64,000 nt of DNA from Lentilactobacillus otakiensis DSM 19908 = JCM 15040. Its GTDB lineage: Bacteria; Bacillota; Bacilli; Lactobacillales; Lactobacillaceae. Where the stretch lies: the NCBI RefSeq assembly GCF_001434145.1, contig NZ_AZED01000011.1, forward strand, positions 405,563 through 469,562, written 5' to 3'. A program made the translations under genes and the position numbers. Of this stretch, positions 25,616-34,902 are shown in pieces (within the stretch, counting starts at the first letter, position 1; the number at the start of each line of letters is the position of its first letter). The notes beneath the pieces were generated by a model. It searched no databases, was not told where the DNA came from, and saw only the letters and a program-made list of their open reading frames with translations.

Positions 25616-25641
25616 ATCATTAATAGATGGGAGGAACTGGC

Positions 25642-26346
25642 ATGGACAGTGCTAAATCCAAAAATAATAAAGAATCACAAACCATGGAAGAAAAGCTGAA
25701 CACGCTTCGAGCCGGTGTTTTAGGTTCAAACGACGGTATCTTAACCGTTGTTGGTGTGTTGTTCAGTGTGGCCGTGGCTACAACCAATCAATTTACAATT
25801 TTTATCGCCGGGCTAGCCGATTTGCTTGCCTGTGCGTTTTCGATGGCTTCAGGAGAATATGCATCGGTTAGTACCCAAAAGGATACTGAAAAATCAGTTG
25901 TTGCAAAAGAAGAACAACTCTTAAAGACCGATTATGACACTGATATCCAGGTTATTTCTGATTATTATGTTGATCAAGGAGTTTCAAAGGAAACTTCCAA
26001 TAAAATCGCTAAAGATTTAATGAGTAAAAAGCCACTAGAAACCATTGTAAACGTCAAATATGATTTACAATTGGGGCATTATATGAACCCCTGGAACGCC
26101 GCATTTTCTTCTCTGTTTTCGGCTGCAGCTGGTGGTGTCTTTCCACTTGTTGCGATGACATTATCTCCAGTCTCCTTTCAATGGCCGGCAACCATCTTCG
26201 CGGTTTGTCTGTCAGTTGGAATAACCGGTTACTTAAGTGCCCGACTCGGAAACGGTTTGGTTAAAACAGCCATTATTCGAAACGTTATCGTTGGTATTAT
26301 CACGATGATCATTCACTATTCGTTAGGTATTTTACTTGCCGCATAA
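25642..26346 (+). CDS. VIT1/CCC1-family metal transporter 2
   Basis: 234-residue paralogue of the preceding gene. GSNDGILTVVGVLFSV matches helix 1, and SMASGEYASVSTQKD matches the helix 2 end. The charged N-terminal extension (DSAKSKNNKESQTMEEKL) is longer than in its neighbour. The ATG at 25642 is used because GGGAGGA lies 6 bases before it. Ends at the hairpin 26351-26386. Confidence 0.9.
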   Translation: MDSAKSKNNKESQTMEEKLNTLRAGVLGSNDGILTVVGVLFSVAVATTNQFTIFIAGLADLLACAFSMASGEYASVSTQKDTEKSVVAKEEQLLKTDYDTDIQVISDYYVDQGVSKETSNKIAKDLMSKKPLETIVNVKYDLQLGHYMNPWNAAFSSLFSAAAGGVFPLVAMTLSPVSFQWPATIFAVCLSVGITGYLSARLGNGLVKTAIIRNVIVGIITMIIHYSLGILLAA

Positions 26347-26350
26347 AAAT

Positions 26351-26386
26351 AAGGGGATTGAATCCAAATTGGATCCAATCCTTTTC
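26351..26386. terminator. Bidirectional terminator
   Basis: AAGGGGATTG..ATCC pairs with GGATCCAATCCTTTTC. Serves the VIT pair and the convergent metalloprotease gene. Confidence 0.8.
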
Positions 26387-26394
26387 TTATACCC

Positions 26395-27096
26395 TCATTT
26401 CGGCACCCCATCATACAACTGGGCCAAATGCTTCGCATCCACTTCCGGAATACTATACAAATAAGTCGGTGCCGCCTCCTGCATGATTGAATGAGGACTG
26501 TCACTATGTTCCAACCCCAAGTCATGACCCAGCTCATGCATTGCCACGCTGGCCTGTTCGTTGACCGAATCGTAGTGAGCTTGCTTCATCGAATCAATAA
26601 TCAAATAGCTTTTATTTTGATCCACAAATAACGGCACGCCATCCACATGGCTAAAGGCTTCGCTGGTATAGCCGACAACGCCACCCGCGATATTTTCAAC
26701 GGTACCGCCACCTTCGTGATAAGACTGTTTCACACTCAAAATGACGTCAGCTTGGCTGTACCTAGTCGCCGGAATCAGGTTCACAACATCGACCGCATTC
26801 CAAGCTTTCACCGCCTGCATCCAGGCAGCTCGATAATGTGCTGGTGTCTGCTTCGTAATATAGTAGGAGATTGTCTTGGTGGGCCAGTGAAAATTGGTTT
26901 TAGGACTATAGGCGGGTGTTGTTGTCGTGTCAACTTGCTCAGTTGGCGTATTCTTTTGATCAAGCAACGCTGGGGATAGTTTGCTGGCAAAACCGGCGAG
27001 TATGAATAGTAGGTAGATCAGAACGGTCCCGATACCTACCCAAATCGCTTTCCAAATGAACTTTTTATTGAAAATCGATCGATCATGATCATTCAC
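26395..27096 (-). CDS. Membrane-anchored matrixin-type zinc metalloprotease
   Basis: 233 residues: short cytoplasmic N-terminus, one membrane helix (about 15-38), a linker, then a small peptidase M10A-like domain. The zinc motif HELGHDLGLEH is complete (His187, Glu188, His191, His197), followed by the Met-turn SIM. The active domain faces outside, so it may trim surface or secreted proteins. The start is GTG at 27094-27096. No good ribosome site precedes it; instead a five-codon ORF (ATG at 27109-27111) with GAAGGAG ends in a TGA overlapping this GTG. Confidence 0.85.
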   Translation of the reverse strand: MNDHDRSIFNKKFIWKAIWVGIGTVLIYLLFILAGFASKLSPALLDQKNTPTEQVDTTTTPAYSPKTNFHWPTKTISYYITKQTPAHYRAAWMQAVKAWNAVDVVNLIPATRYSQADVILSVKQSYHEGGGTVENIAGGVVGYTSEAFSHVDGVPLFVDQNKSYLIIDSMKQAHYDSVNEQASVAMHELGHDLGLEHSDSPHSIMQEAAPTYLYSIPEVDAKHLAQLYDGVPK

Positions 27097-27153
27097 CTAG
27101 CTTCATTCATTTACTCCTTCCGCATAGCACATCCCAATGATACCGCGCTTAAG

Positions 27154-27186
27154 GAGTGGCTTCTATCTGAACCACTCTCTTTTTTA
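27154..27186 (+). terminator. Hairpin with T-run, no gene assigned
   Basis: GAGTGG and CCACTC pair and are followed by TCTTTTTT on the plus strand. No plus-strand gene precedes it, so it may be a leftover or end an unseen transcript. Confidence 0.45.
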
Positions 27187-27195
27187 CGCATAAAA

Positions 27196-27225
27196 AACTG
27201 CTCACACTTGCAGTCGTAAGCAGTT
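27196..27225 (-). terminator. Terminator of the secreted-protein gene
   Basis: AACTGCT/AGCAGTT stem followed by TTTTTA on the minus strand, about 70 bp after the stop at 27299. Confidence 0.7.
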
Positions 27226-27298
27226 AGGTAATTCCTTATATTTCAAATTTATTGTCACGCCGGTTACTGATCTATACCCTCAATACGAGCTTCCTTTT

Positions 27299-28150
27299 TT
27301 ATTCTTTTGATCCCGTTACAAAAGTAAAGAAATTCTGATTCCCGATTGTGTATACGCTAGCTGAAGCATCATTATTTAAACGGTAAGGTGTGTGCTGATT
27401 AGCAATAGCTAATCGATATTGATAATGTCCCTTAGTGCGAACCTTGCTGTCAGAAACACCCTTAAGTTTATGTCCATAATATAAATACGTCACATTTCCT
27501 TTAACAACTGAACGATTTATCTTAGCATAACTGGTTGGAATAGTTTGCTTTTGGTAAGCACTTATAATATTTTCAGCAGCTCGCCGATTAGCATACTTAT
27601 AATATTCAACATAACCATCCGAAGTCAGCTTAACAGCGTTACTATCATATGTTCCAAACTGTGAAAATCCAGTTAACCCGCCAGAATATAGTACATTATT
27701 GCCATATGGGAGCATGTATCCTGGACGCTTAATCCGCACAGTATTTGAAGAATAATTAATAGCAAAGGTTGGCCCGCCAACCAAACGATTTTTACCAAGT
27801 AGCTTATACTTTAAAGTATAACTAAGATCAACACCAGTCCCGTAAAGTACCTTTTTGCTAGTCTTTGAACCTGTAAATTGAGAATCAATAACTGTTCCCT
27901 TAGGCATGATGATATTTGCACGATGGGTTAATGCATCCCGAACGGCTCCTGGTTCGTTAACGTAATAGTATATAAATGCCTTGGTATTCTTAGTTAATCT
28001 GTAAAAACGATGCTTAATGCCATTCTTTTTAATATAGCTAGAACTCACCCGCTTCACGTTGCTGGCAGATGCAGATAGCGTTGTTAATCCCAATGCTCCT
28101 AATGAAACACTGGCAATGACTAGTAAATTAATCAATACTTTTTTCTTCAT
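27299..28150 (-). CDS. Secreted protein of unknown function
   Basis: 283 residues. A signal peptide (MKKKVLINLLVIASVSLGAL, cleaved near SASA-S) is followed by about 250 residues rich in Tyr, Lys, Asn and Ser, with no membrane anchor or LPXTG. Tyr-rich stretches such as HKLKGVSDSKVRTKGHYQYR recall surface-attached proteins of lactobacilli, but I recognise no domain. The start is the ATG at 28150 with CAGGAGGAACACTT in front. Monocistronic. Confidence 0.75.
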   Translation of the reverse strand: MKKKVLINLLVIASVSLGALGLTTLSASASNVKRVSSSYIKKNGIKHRFYRLTKNTKAFIYYYVNEPGAVRDALTHRANIIMPKGTVIDSQFTGSKTSKKVLYGTGVDLSYTLKYKLLGKNRLVGGPTFAINYSSNTVRIKRPGYMLPYGNNVLYSGGLTGFSQFGTYDSNAVKLTSDGYVEYYKYANRRAAENIISAYQKQTIPTSYAKINRSVVKGNVTYLYYGHKLKGVSDSKVRTKGHYQYRLAIANQHTPYRLNNDASASVYTIGNQNFFTFVTGSKE

Positions 28151-28477
28151 AAGTGTTCCTCCTGTCACTCAAAAGTTTATCTGATTCTTTACAAAATAGC
28201 TACTTTTTTGGTTGGCGATTACAATTTTTAGAGTGTTCAGTCTGCTGCATCTTAACATGGCTGCTTTTCTCATTAATGGTTCTTCGAGAGTGGCCGGCAT
28301 TTGTCAACCAACTCAAGGATCTTTCAGTAATCCCGGGTTCTGACACCATAGTGAAGTTATGTAATTCATTGCGTTTGGCAACCTGGAAAGAAACTTTTAA
28401 ATTCTTTTGAACATCCCTCATTATAACGTACCTAACCATGGCTGCTTCGAATAATTTTTTGTCTAAAGAAGCGACTT
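28151..28477. other. Intergenic region without a supported gene
   Basis: Lies between two divergent genes. It must hold the promoter of the secreted-protein gene, but no convincing -35/-10 pair was found. An open frame on the minus strand begins inside the CIRCE element and has no ribosome site. Confidence 0.5.
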
Positions 28478-28504
28478 TTAGCACTCTCTACATTCGAGTG
28501 CTAA
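28478..28504. promoter_or_regulatory. CIRCE element (HrcA operator)
   Basis: A perfect 9-9-9 inverted repeat, TTAGCACTC..GAGTGCTAA. It places the Hsp20 genes downstream under the HrcA repressor; hrcA itself is outside the window. Confidence 0.96.
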
Positions 28505-28628
28505 ATGCTGGCATTCATTTCAAAACTGATTATTATAGAAGATGAAAGGTTAAGGAGGAACAAAAAAAGTGAAGTGTTGTTCCCCGTTACCTTGAATCAT
28601 AATTTCGAAAATAAGGAGATAGATATTT

Positions 28629-29063
28629 ATGGCAAATGAATTAATGAATCGTTTCGATTTGGATCCGTTCTTTGATCGTATGGCTCATCGTTTCTTCAGC
28701 CCTTCTGATTTCGATAAGGATTACGAGAACTTTGGCGACCTTAAGACCGATATTAACGAAACCGATAAAGACTATTCATTGAAGATTGATGTTCCTGGTG
28801 TTGATAAGAACAACATTCACTTGAATTATCAAGATGGCGTTCTTTCAATTAACATCAACCAAGAACATGCTACTGAACAAAAAGATGAAAACGGCAAGGT
28901 TATCGCTAGTGAACGCAGCCACGGTGTTATGTCACGCAGCTATCAATTACCTGGTGTCGACCGCGACAACATTTCAGCCCACATTGATAATGGTGTTCTT
29001 GATATCACATTACCAAAAGTTACTGAAAGCGAAGATACAACCGGAAACATTGACATTAACTAA
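28629..29063 (+). CDS. Small heat-shock protein Hsp20, copy 1
   Basis: 144-residue alpha-crystallin-domain chaperone (ATP-independent holdase). N-terminal arm FDLDPFFDRMAHRFF, then the crystallin domain with DVPGVDKNNI near 55, SERSHGVMSRSYQLPGVD near 95-112 and the conserved GVLDITLP near 127. AAGGAG precedes the ATG by 9-10 bases, and CIRCE lies about 125 bp upstream. A near-copy follows. Confidence 0.95.
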   Translation: MANELMNRFDLDPFFDRMAHRFFSPSDFDKDYENFGDLKTDINETDKDYSLKIDVPGVDKNNIHLNYQDGVLSININQEHATEQKDENGKVIASERSHGVMSRSYQLPGVDRDNISAHIDNGVLDITLPKVTESEDTTGNIDIN

Positions 29064-29226
29064 TTTTTAAATCAGATTTTGGAGTGGTTGGATAGGGATT
29101 TAGGCAATTAGCTTTTGAAACTTCAGTAAAGCTTCGTTTGGGGGAACGTGGTTCAAAGACCCCATTTCACCACCTTTGACGCTTATTAATTAATCTTATT
29201 AATAATCAACGAAGGAGATAGATATT

Positions 29227-29661
29227 ATGGCAAATGAATTAATGAACCGTTTTGCAATGGATCCTTTCTTTGATACTTTGGCACGTCGTTTCTTCAGCCC
29301 AACTGATGCAGACAACGACTACATGGTTAATGGTGATCTGAAGACCGACATTACTGAAAACGACAAGGACTACATCATGAAAGTTGATGTCCCTGGCATT
29401 AATAAGAAGAACATCCACTTGGCATACCAACATGGCGATTTGGCATTGAGCATTGACCAAGAACGTGATTCTGAGAAGAAGGACGAGCAAGGCCGTGTCG
29501 TTGCCAGTGAACGTAGTCATGGCGTTATGTCAAGAACTTACGAATTGCCTGGTGTCGACCGCGACAACATCTCAGCTCAAGTAACTGATGGTGTATTGAC
29601 CATTACGTTACCAAAGGCTGCAGAGAGTCATGAAGATAACGGACAAATCCAAATTGATTAA
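29227..29661 (+). CDS. Small heat-shock protein Hsp20, copy 2
   Basis: 144 residues, a tandem duplicate of copy 1: the same first eight residues (MANELMNR), same length, same SERSHGVMSR..LPGVDRDNIS core. The ribosome site and start context (AAGGAGATAGATATT then ATG) are also duplicated. It differs mostly in the N-terminal arm and the tail (SHEDNGQIQID). A separate weak promoter (TTGACG at 29176-29181) may exist, but it would leave a very short leader. Confidence 0.95.
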   Translation: MANELMNRFAMDPFFDTLARRFFSPTDADNDYMVNGDLKTDITENDKDYIMKVDVPGINKKNIHLAYQHGDLALSIDQERDSEKKDEQGRVVASERSHGVMSRTYELPGVDRDNISAQVTDGVLTITLPKAAESHEDNGQIQID

Positions 29662-29675
29662 TTATATGCTATAAT

Positions 29676-29717
29676 AAAAAAATGCACTTCGGATTAATTT
29701 CCGAAGTGCATTTTTTT
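29676..29717. terminator. Bidirectional terminator
   Basis: AAATGCACTTCGGA pairs with TTCCGAAGTGCATTT, flanked by A- and T-runs. Ends the Hsp20 transcript and the convergent ABC operon. Confidence 0.9.
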
Positions 29718-29719
29718 AT

Positions 29720-31516
29720 CTAATCAAGGTGCGCCGAATTCTGCAACTGAATCATATCATAATAAAACCCATGCTTAGCCAACAACTGATCATTGGTGCC
29801 GCGTTCAACAATCCGTCCCGCTTCAAGGACCAGAATCAAATCAGCGTTTTGGATCGTTGACAATCGGTGGGCAATAGCGATTGTTGTTCGGCCTTCTTGA
29901 AGTTTTGCCAAACCAGTTTGAATGATTTGTTCGGTTTCCGTATCGATGTTGGCAGTCGCCTCATCGAGAATCAGAATTTTCGGATCAGTGACCAAAGTCC
30001 TGGCAAATGAAATCAACTGCCGCTGACCACTAGAGTAGCTGGCACCACGTTCAATCACCCGCGAGTCGTACTGATCAGGCAAGTCTTCAATAAATTGATC
30101 GGCTTGAACAAATCTAGCGGCTTCGTGAACTTCTTCGTCAGTAACTTCTTGATTGAACATTCGGATGTTAGAAGCAACTGTTCCATAGAACATGAAGGGC
30201 TCTTGGAGAACCAATCCCATTTTCTTACGAAGTTCTTGAATCGAATAATCGCGGATATCACGATCGTCAATCAGAATATCGCCTTCACCAAATTCGTAGA
30301 AACGCATCAAAATATTGATCATCGACGTTTTACCGCTCCCAGTTTCACCAACCAAGGCAATTGTCTGGCCGGGTTCGGCGACAAATGAAATATCATGTAA
30401 GACATCATTCTCACCATCATAGGAGAAGGTGACATGTCTAAATTCAATCTTACCCCGCGTGATCGTTGCGTTGGGATCGACGTGCTGCTGAGGTTCATAG
30501 GTTTGATCATCCATAATTCGCAATACTCGCGAACCGGCAACGACCCCATCTTGGAAATCGCTTAATCGATCCATCATTTCAGACATTGGGTTATAGAAGT
30601 TGGACAGGTAAGTGACGAACGCGTAAATAATTCCGGCTGCCACATAACCATGAAGGCCCTGAACACCGAACATCCCCAATACCAAGACAGTTCCTAAAGC
30701 ATAGAACAAGTTAATAATTGGGTTGAGCAACAGCGAGTTAATGCGAATCATTGCTCGCCGCGTATTGTAATACTGGTCATTGGTATCGCTAAATTCATGG
30801 TTAATCCGTTTTTCTTGGCGGAACTGCTGAACAACACTGATCCCAGTAATTCCTTCTGCCAATTTTGCATTTAGTAAACTCAACCGTTCACGCATCCGCC
30901 GATAAACTCGGGTACTGTATCGCTGGTAGTACCAGACCGTCATAAACAGAAACGGCATAAAAACCAGTAGCCACATCGCAATCTTGGCATCCGCCAAGTA
31001 CATCGCAATAAATGATGAGATCATCGCTGAAATGGTGACCACCAAACTACTGAACAGTGCCCAGAAGTTTGCGAACGCCATCGTATCATTGGTGAGTCGT
31101 GAGAGGATTGAGCCACTTGGGGTTTGGTCAAAGTACCGCATCCCTAAAGTGTGCAATTTCGCAAACAGTTTCCGTCTGGTGTTTTCGAGCATATACTCAG
31201 CACCCATTTCATACAGGTAAGTCTGAGCAAACTGCATCATCGCTTTGGCCAACATACCAAAGAAGTACAGCCCAGCGAAGAACCACATCATCTCAAAGTC
31301 TGGATGCCCTACTACCAAATGACTATCCATAAAGGTCTGGATAATCCGAGGCAGGAGAATGTTGACAACGGCAACCGCAATCGCAAACAAAACCGAGAAG
31401 TAGAAATACCATTTATAGGGAGCAGCATACTTGAACAGTCGCCCAATAATGTGCATCTGCTGCTTAACCGGAATTGATTTCGACCAAGCCGATTGATGCT
31501 TTGATGAATCAGCCAT
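29720..31516 (-). CDS. ABC exporter half-transporter with canonical site residue (LmrD/YheH-like)
   Basis: 598 residues: six helices (about 30-330), then an ATPase domain with Walker A GETGSGKTS (about 392), signature YSSGQRQLI (about 495), Walker B ILILDEATANID with catalytic Glu and switch AIAHRLS. The SSGQ signature replaces LSGGQ, as is usual for this partner. Together with the upstream half-transporter it forms a heterodimeric multidrug or lipid exporter. TAATG overlap with that gene. Confidence 0.9.
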   Translation of the reverse strand: MADSSKHQSAWSKSIPVKQQMHIIGRLFKYAAPYKWYFYFSVLFAIAVAVVNILLPRIIQTFMDSHLVVGHPDFEMMWFFAGLYFFGMLAKAMMQFAQTYLYEMGAEYMLENTRRKLFAKLHTLGMRYFDQTPSGSILSRLTNDTMAFANFWALFSSLVVTISAMISSFIAMYLADAKIAMWLLVFMPFLFMTVWYYQRYSTRVYRRMRERLSLLNAKLAEGITGISVVQQFRQEKRINHEFSDTNDQYYNTRRAMIRINSLLLNPIINLFYALGTVLVLGMFGVQGLHGYVAAGIIYAFVTYLSNFYNPMSEMMDRLSDFQDGVVAGSRVLRIMDDQTYEPQQHVDPNATITRGKIEFRHVTFSYDGENDVLHDISFVAEPGQTIALVGETGSGKTSMINILMRFYEFGEGDILIDDRDIRDYSIQELRKKMGLVLQEPFMFYGTVASNIRMFNQEVTDEEVHEAARFVQADQFIEDLPDQYDSRVIERGASYSSGQRQLISFARTLVTDPKILILDEATANIDTETEQIIQTGLAKLQEGRTTIAIAHRLSTIQNADLILVLEAGRIVERGTNDQLLAKHGFYYDMIQLQNSAHLD

Positions 31517-33267
31517 TAGCTGTTGCCTCCCTTCACTTTGGTTTCCAGTTCCTGACGCTCGAACATTTCGTGATACCAGCCGCCACGAGTCATCAATTGA
31601 TCGTGAGTCCCGCGTTCAACGATTTGACCATCATCAATGACTAAAATTTCATCCGCATTCATAACCGAACTCAATCGATGGGCAGAAATAATTGTTGTCT
31701 TATCTGAACGCTCTGCGTGCAAGTTTTCAAGAATCTGGGTTTCCGTTTCGGCATCAACCGCTGACAAAGCATCATCCAAAATCAATAACTCTGGATTAAT
31801 CAACAGCGCTCTGGCAATCGACAGCCGTTGTCGTTGACCACCAGACAGAGAAATACCTTCCTCACCCACGGCAGTATCATAACCGTCAGGCATTGCCTGA
31901 ATTTGGTCATACAGGTCACTTTTTTTAGCGGCTTGCTCAACTTCTGCCTGAGTCGCATCTGGACGGGCAAATCGAATGTTTTCGCGAATACTTTGTGAGA
32001 ACAGGAAAGTATCCTGTGGGACATAGCCGATCGCTGGAATTAAGGCATCCATTTTATATTTCTTAATATCAATTCCGCCAAATTTGATGGTGCCTTTATA
32101 ATTGTCAAACTGACGCAGAATTAAGCGTAGAATCGTACTTTTACCAGAACCGACTTTACCAACCAAACCAACCGTTTTGCCAGCCGGCACTTTGAAATCA
32201 ATGTTTTGCAGTGCTAACCGTTTATCCCCAGGGTATGAGAATCGTTTAACATCATAATCAATCTCACCCTTTGGTGTTGTGGTCACACCATTCGGATCAT
32301 CAATCACTTTACTCTGCTGGTTAATCAAATCCATGACCCGGTCATAACTGGCGTTCCCACGTTCCAAGGTGTTGAACAACATCCCCACCGCAAACATCGG
32401 CCAGATCATCATTGCCAAGTATGAGACGAACGAAACCAGTGACCCAATCGTAATTGCGCCACTGGTGACCAAATAGCCACCGTAAACAATCGTGATCACA
32501 TAAGAAAGCGCGATGATCATGGTTGTCATAGGATCAAAAAGTGAGTCCAACAAGTTAACCCGTCGATTGATCTTAATCGTTTTGGCAACCTGGTTGTCGA
32601 AGTCTTGCATATCTTCTTGTTGCTGGCCCAATCCTTTAATGACCTTAATGCCAGTAATACTTTCTTCACCCTTATTATTCAGTCGTGAAAAAGCAGCTTG
32701 AGAGTCTCTGAATGCAAAATGAATCTTAGTTCCAAGGTAGCGTGACATGACTGCTAACAATGGAAACGGCAGAATAGCAATCAAGGTTAGTCGCCAATCA
32801 ATCAAGGTCACCATGGCGATCAACGTGGTACCACCAGTAATCATTGAATCGGCGAACTGCAAAATACCACCGCCGGCCACCCGTTGAATCGCGGATAAGT
32901 CGTTGGTGGCATGTGCCATCAAATCACCAGTTCGGTATCGCTGGAAGAACTCATGATCCATGCTGGTGTAGTGAAAGAACAACCGATTTCGCAGGACCTT
33001 TTCCAATTTTGCCGCTTCACCCCAGATCGCTGTCCGCCACATATAACGGGCACCATACTGAGCAAACGAGACAATCGTCAATACAATCAGCAAAAACATG
33101 AGATATTTAACTGTTAATTTACCATTATGGATTGAATCAACCAAGTTACCGATGATCCGTGGGGGAACAATTCCGACCAGTGCCGTCAGCAGCAGGCCAA
33201 ATAAACCAACCAGGTAGATTCTCCATTCCCTTTTGAAATACCAACCCAGTTTGACAAAGATACTCAT
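31516..33267 (-). CDS. ABC exporter half-transporter with degenerate site (LmrC/YheI-like)
   Basis: 583 residues, same layout as its partner. Walker A GKVGSGKST (about 368), intact signature LSGGQRQRLS (about 475) and Walker B LLILDDALSAVD, in which Asp replaces the catalytic Glu. Heterodimeric exporters such as LmrCD carry one such degenerate site. First gene of the two-gene operon. Confidence 0.9.
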   Translation of the reverse strand: MSIFVKLGWYFKREWRIYLVGLFGLLLTALVGIVPPRIIGNLVDSIHNGKLTVKYLMFLLIVLTIVSFAQYGARYMWRTAIWGEAAKLEKVLRNRLFFHYTSMDHEFFQRYRTGDLMAHATNDLSAIQRVAGGGILQFADSMITGGTTLIAMVTLIDWRLTLIAILPFPLLAVMSRYLGTKIHFAFRDSQAAFSRLNNKGEESITGIKVIKGLGQQQEDMQDFDNQVAKTIKINRRVNLLDSLFDPMTTMIIALSYVITIVYGGYLVTSGAITIGSLVSFVSYLAMMIWPMFAVGMLFNTLERGNASYDRVMDLINQQSKVIDDPNGVTTTPKGEIDYDVKRFSYPGDKRLALQNIDFKVPAGKTVGLVGKVGSGKSTILRLILRQFDNYKGTIKFGGIDIKKYKMDALIPAIGYVPQDTFLFSQSIRENIRFARPDATQAEVEQAAKKSDLYDQIQAMPDGYDTAVGEEGISLSGGQRQRLSIARALLINPELLILDDALSAVDAETETQILENLHAERSDKTTIISAHRLSSVMNADEILVIDDGQIVERGTHDQLMTRGGWYHEMFERQELETKVKGGNS

Positions 33268-33329
33268 GATTCCACCTCTAAATTAGAAATTAATTAAATA
33301 AAATAATTTTAGCACAAATCTATGTTAGA

Positions 33330-33368
33330 TAACACTATTAGCATTGCTTATGAGGCATTATAGTGTTA
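33330..33368. promoter_or_regulatory. Spaced inverted repeat upstream of ligase gene 1
   Basis: TAACACTAT and ATAGTGTTA (9 bp each) are separated by 21 bp, 55 bp before the gene at 33424. A TATAGT at the right arm could be the -10. Possible operator; the protein is unknown. Confidence 0.5.
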
Positions 33369-33423
33369 GTATTTTGTCATCAATTATCATCAAATTTTAA
33401 TCAATCAGACTAGGAGGAATGCC

Positions 33424-34800
33424 ATGTTCAGTGAAATTGGTCAGTTAATATTTGATAACGAAGCTGTTGCGAAGACCTCGGACTTTACCATGGGGATTGA
33501 AATTGAAATGCAGCGAGTCGACGAAAACGGTAATTTGAGTCAGGAGCCCTATCCAGCCGGTGCCGGTGACGAGCAGACCAACCCATGGATTACCAATGAT
33601 TTTCTTGAAACGATGTCCGAAGTCGTTACCCCACCTGCAGCGCATGCCTTGGACGCGATGCACTACTTATTCAGCATTAACAATGCTTTGCGATCGGCTT
33701 TATCACCCGGTGAATTATTGTGGCCATTATCAATGCCACCGCGTTTGCCCAAGGACAAAAGTAAGATTCCCCTCGCTAAGATGGGACCCAAGAAGGAAGC
33801 TTACTTGAAAGAATGGTTGAAGCGTCACGGCTTTTCTCAAGGAACACCGTGTGGCGCGCATATCAACTTAAGTATCGATCCCCATGTGTTCGATTTGGTT
33901 TTGGATAACATGGGGGACCGCTTCAAGTCCAAGGTCGACTTACAGAATTATTTGTATGCCAAAATCGCTCAGGGCTTCTTACGTTATCGATGGGTCATTA
34001 CATATCTGTTCGGTGCCAGTCCAGTCGCCGAAGCGAATTATTTCGAGCCTGGCAAAGGGCCAAAAGCCCCTATTCGGAGTATTCGTCAAAGTTCCCACGG
34101 ATTCGGAAATCCATTTACTGGCGATTACACCAATGTCCAGCGCTATGTTAACCGGATTGAAAAAGGCGTCGCTGACGGCAAACTTATTTCAGATTATGAA
34201 TTCCCTGGTGCGGTTCGATTCAAAGGTAATAGCCACTTACGCGAACTTCCCAAAACTGGTGTGAGTTATCTGGAATTAAGAATGCTTGACCTGGATCCCA
34301 GCAGTTCAGTTGGTATTCGGACCAATACATTAAGGTTTTTCCGGTTAATGGCCAGCTACTTCATTATGTCACCAGCTATGAATTCAGAAGAAGTCGAAAA
34401 GGTCATTGCCCGTTCTGACAAAATGAACGAAGAGGTTTCTGAAGAACATCCAAATGATATTTCCAAATACCAGGCCAATGCCCGGGCATTTTTACAAAGT
34501 TTGGAAATGTACGCTGATCGAATTCAACTGGGGCCTGAATATCAAGAGGAACTGCAAGATCTGCAGGATCGCGTTGAAAATCCGCGCACCACACCGAGTG
34601 CCAAACTCATCACCCATTTAAAAGATGGCTCTTTAGAGGAATATGCCATCAAACGTGCCAAGCGTTACCAACAATCTGCCCTTCAATCAATTCGTCCATT
34701 CAAGGGCTTTGAAGGCAAAGCCAAACTTTCCGCTACTGAATTGAAGCAAGAATTATTTAAAGGCAGTTGGGAGCCAGACAAGGCTAAGGACGATAAATAA
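33424..34800 (+). CDS. Glutamate-cysteine ligase-type enzyme 1
   Basis: 458 residues, the GshA (PF04262-like) fold without the ATP-grasp domain found in bifunctional GshF. It activates the gamma-carboxyl of Glu with ATP and couples it to an amine, classically Cys. Key stretches: TMGIEIEMQRVD (about 20), FLETMSEVVTPP (about 60), LWPLSMPPRLP (about 98), GAHINLS (about 143), RWVITYLFGASP (about 186), SIRQSSHGFGNP and YLELRMLDLDP (about 282). Lactobacillus enzymes of this group are known to make gamma-glutamyl dipeptides with several amino acids. Followed by a PuuD-type hydrolase with its own promoter. Start has AGGAGGAA upstream. Confidence 0.9.
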   Translation: MFSEIGQLIFDNEAVAKTSDFTMGIEIEMQRVDENGNLSQEPYPAGAGDEQTNPWITNDFLETMSEVVTPPAAHALDAMHYLFSINNALRSALSPGELLWPLSMPPRLPKDKSKIPLAKMGPKKEAYLKEWLKRHGFSQGTPCGAHINLSIDPHVFDLVLDNMGDRFKSKVDLQNYLYAKIAQGFLRYRWVITYLFGASPVAEANYFEPGKGPKAPIRSIRQSSHGFGNPFTGDYTNVQRYVNRIEKGVADGKLISDYEFPGAVRFKGNSHLRELPKTGVSYLELRMLDLDPSSSVGIRTNTLRFFRLMASYFIMSPAMNSEEVEKVIARSDKMNEEVSEEHPNDISKYQANARAFLQSLEMYADRIQLGPEYQEELQDLQDRVENPRTTPSAKLITHLKDGSLEEYAIKRAKRYQQSALQSIRPFKGFEGKAKLSATELKQELFKGSWEPDKAKDDK

Positions 34801-34812
34801 TTTAATTTTAGA

Positions 34813-34841
34813 TTGACACCAATCAAAATATCACGTAAATT
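34813..34841 (+). promoter_or_regulatory. Promoter of hydrolase gene 1
   Basis: TTGACA (34813-34818), 17 bp, TAAATT (34836-34841), in the 102-bp gap between the ligase and hydrolase genes. Confidence 0.6.
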
Positions 34842-34902
34842 GAATAGTTTGGAGTACAATAACACAAATAGACTGAAAGCCAATTATTGAGGAGGGATTT
34901 TA

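Noticed and set aside
28200..28484. 94-codon open frame on the minus strand upstream of the Hsp20 genes
   Set aside because: It begins with a GTG inside the CIRCE element, has no ribosome site, and its composition is not protein-like.
33424..34800. Considered a bifunctional glutathione synthetase GshF for the ligase genes
   Set aside because: All three end near residue 445-460 and lack the ATP-grasp half.
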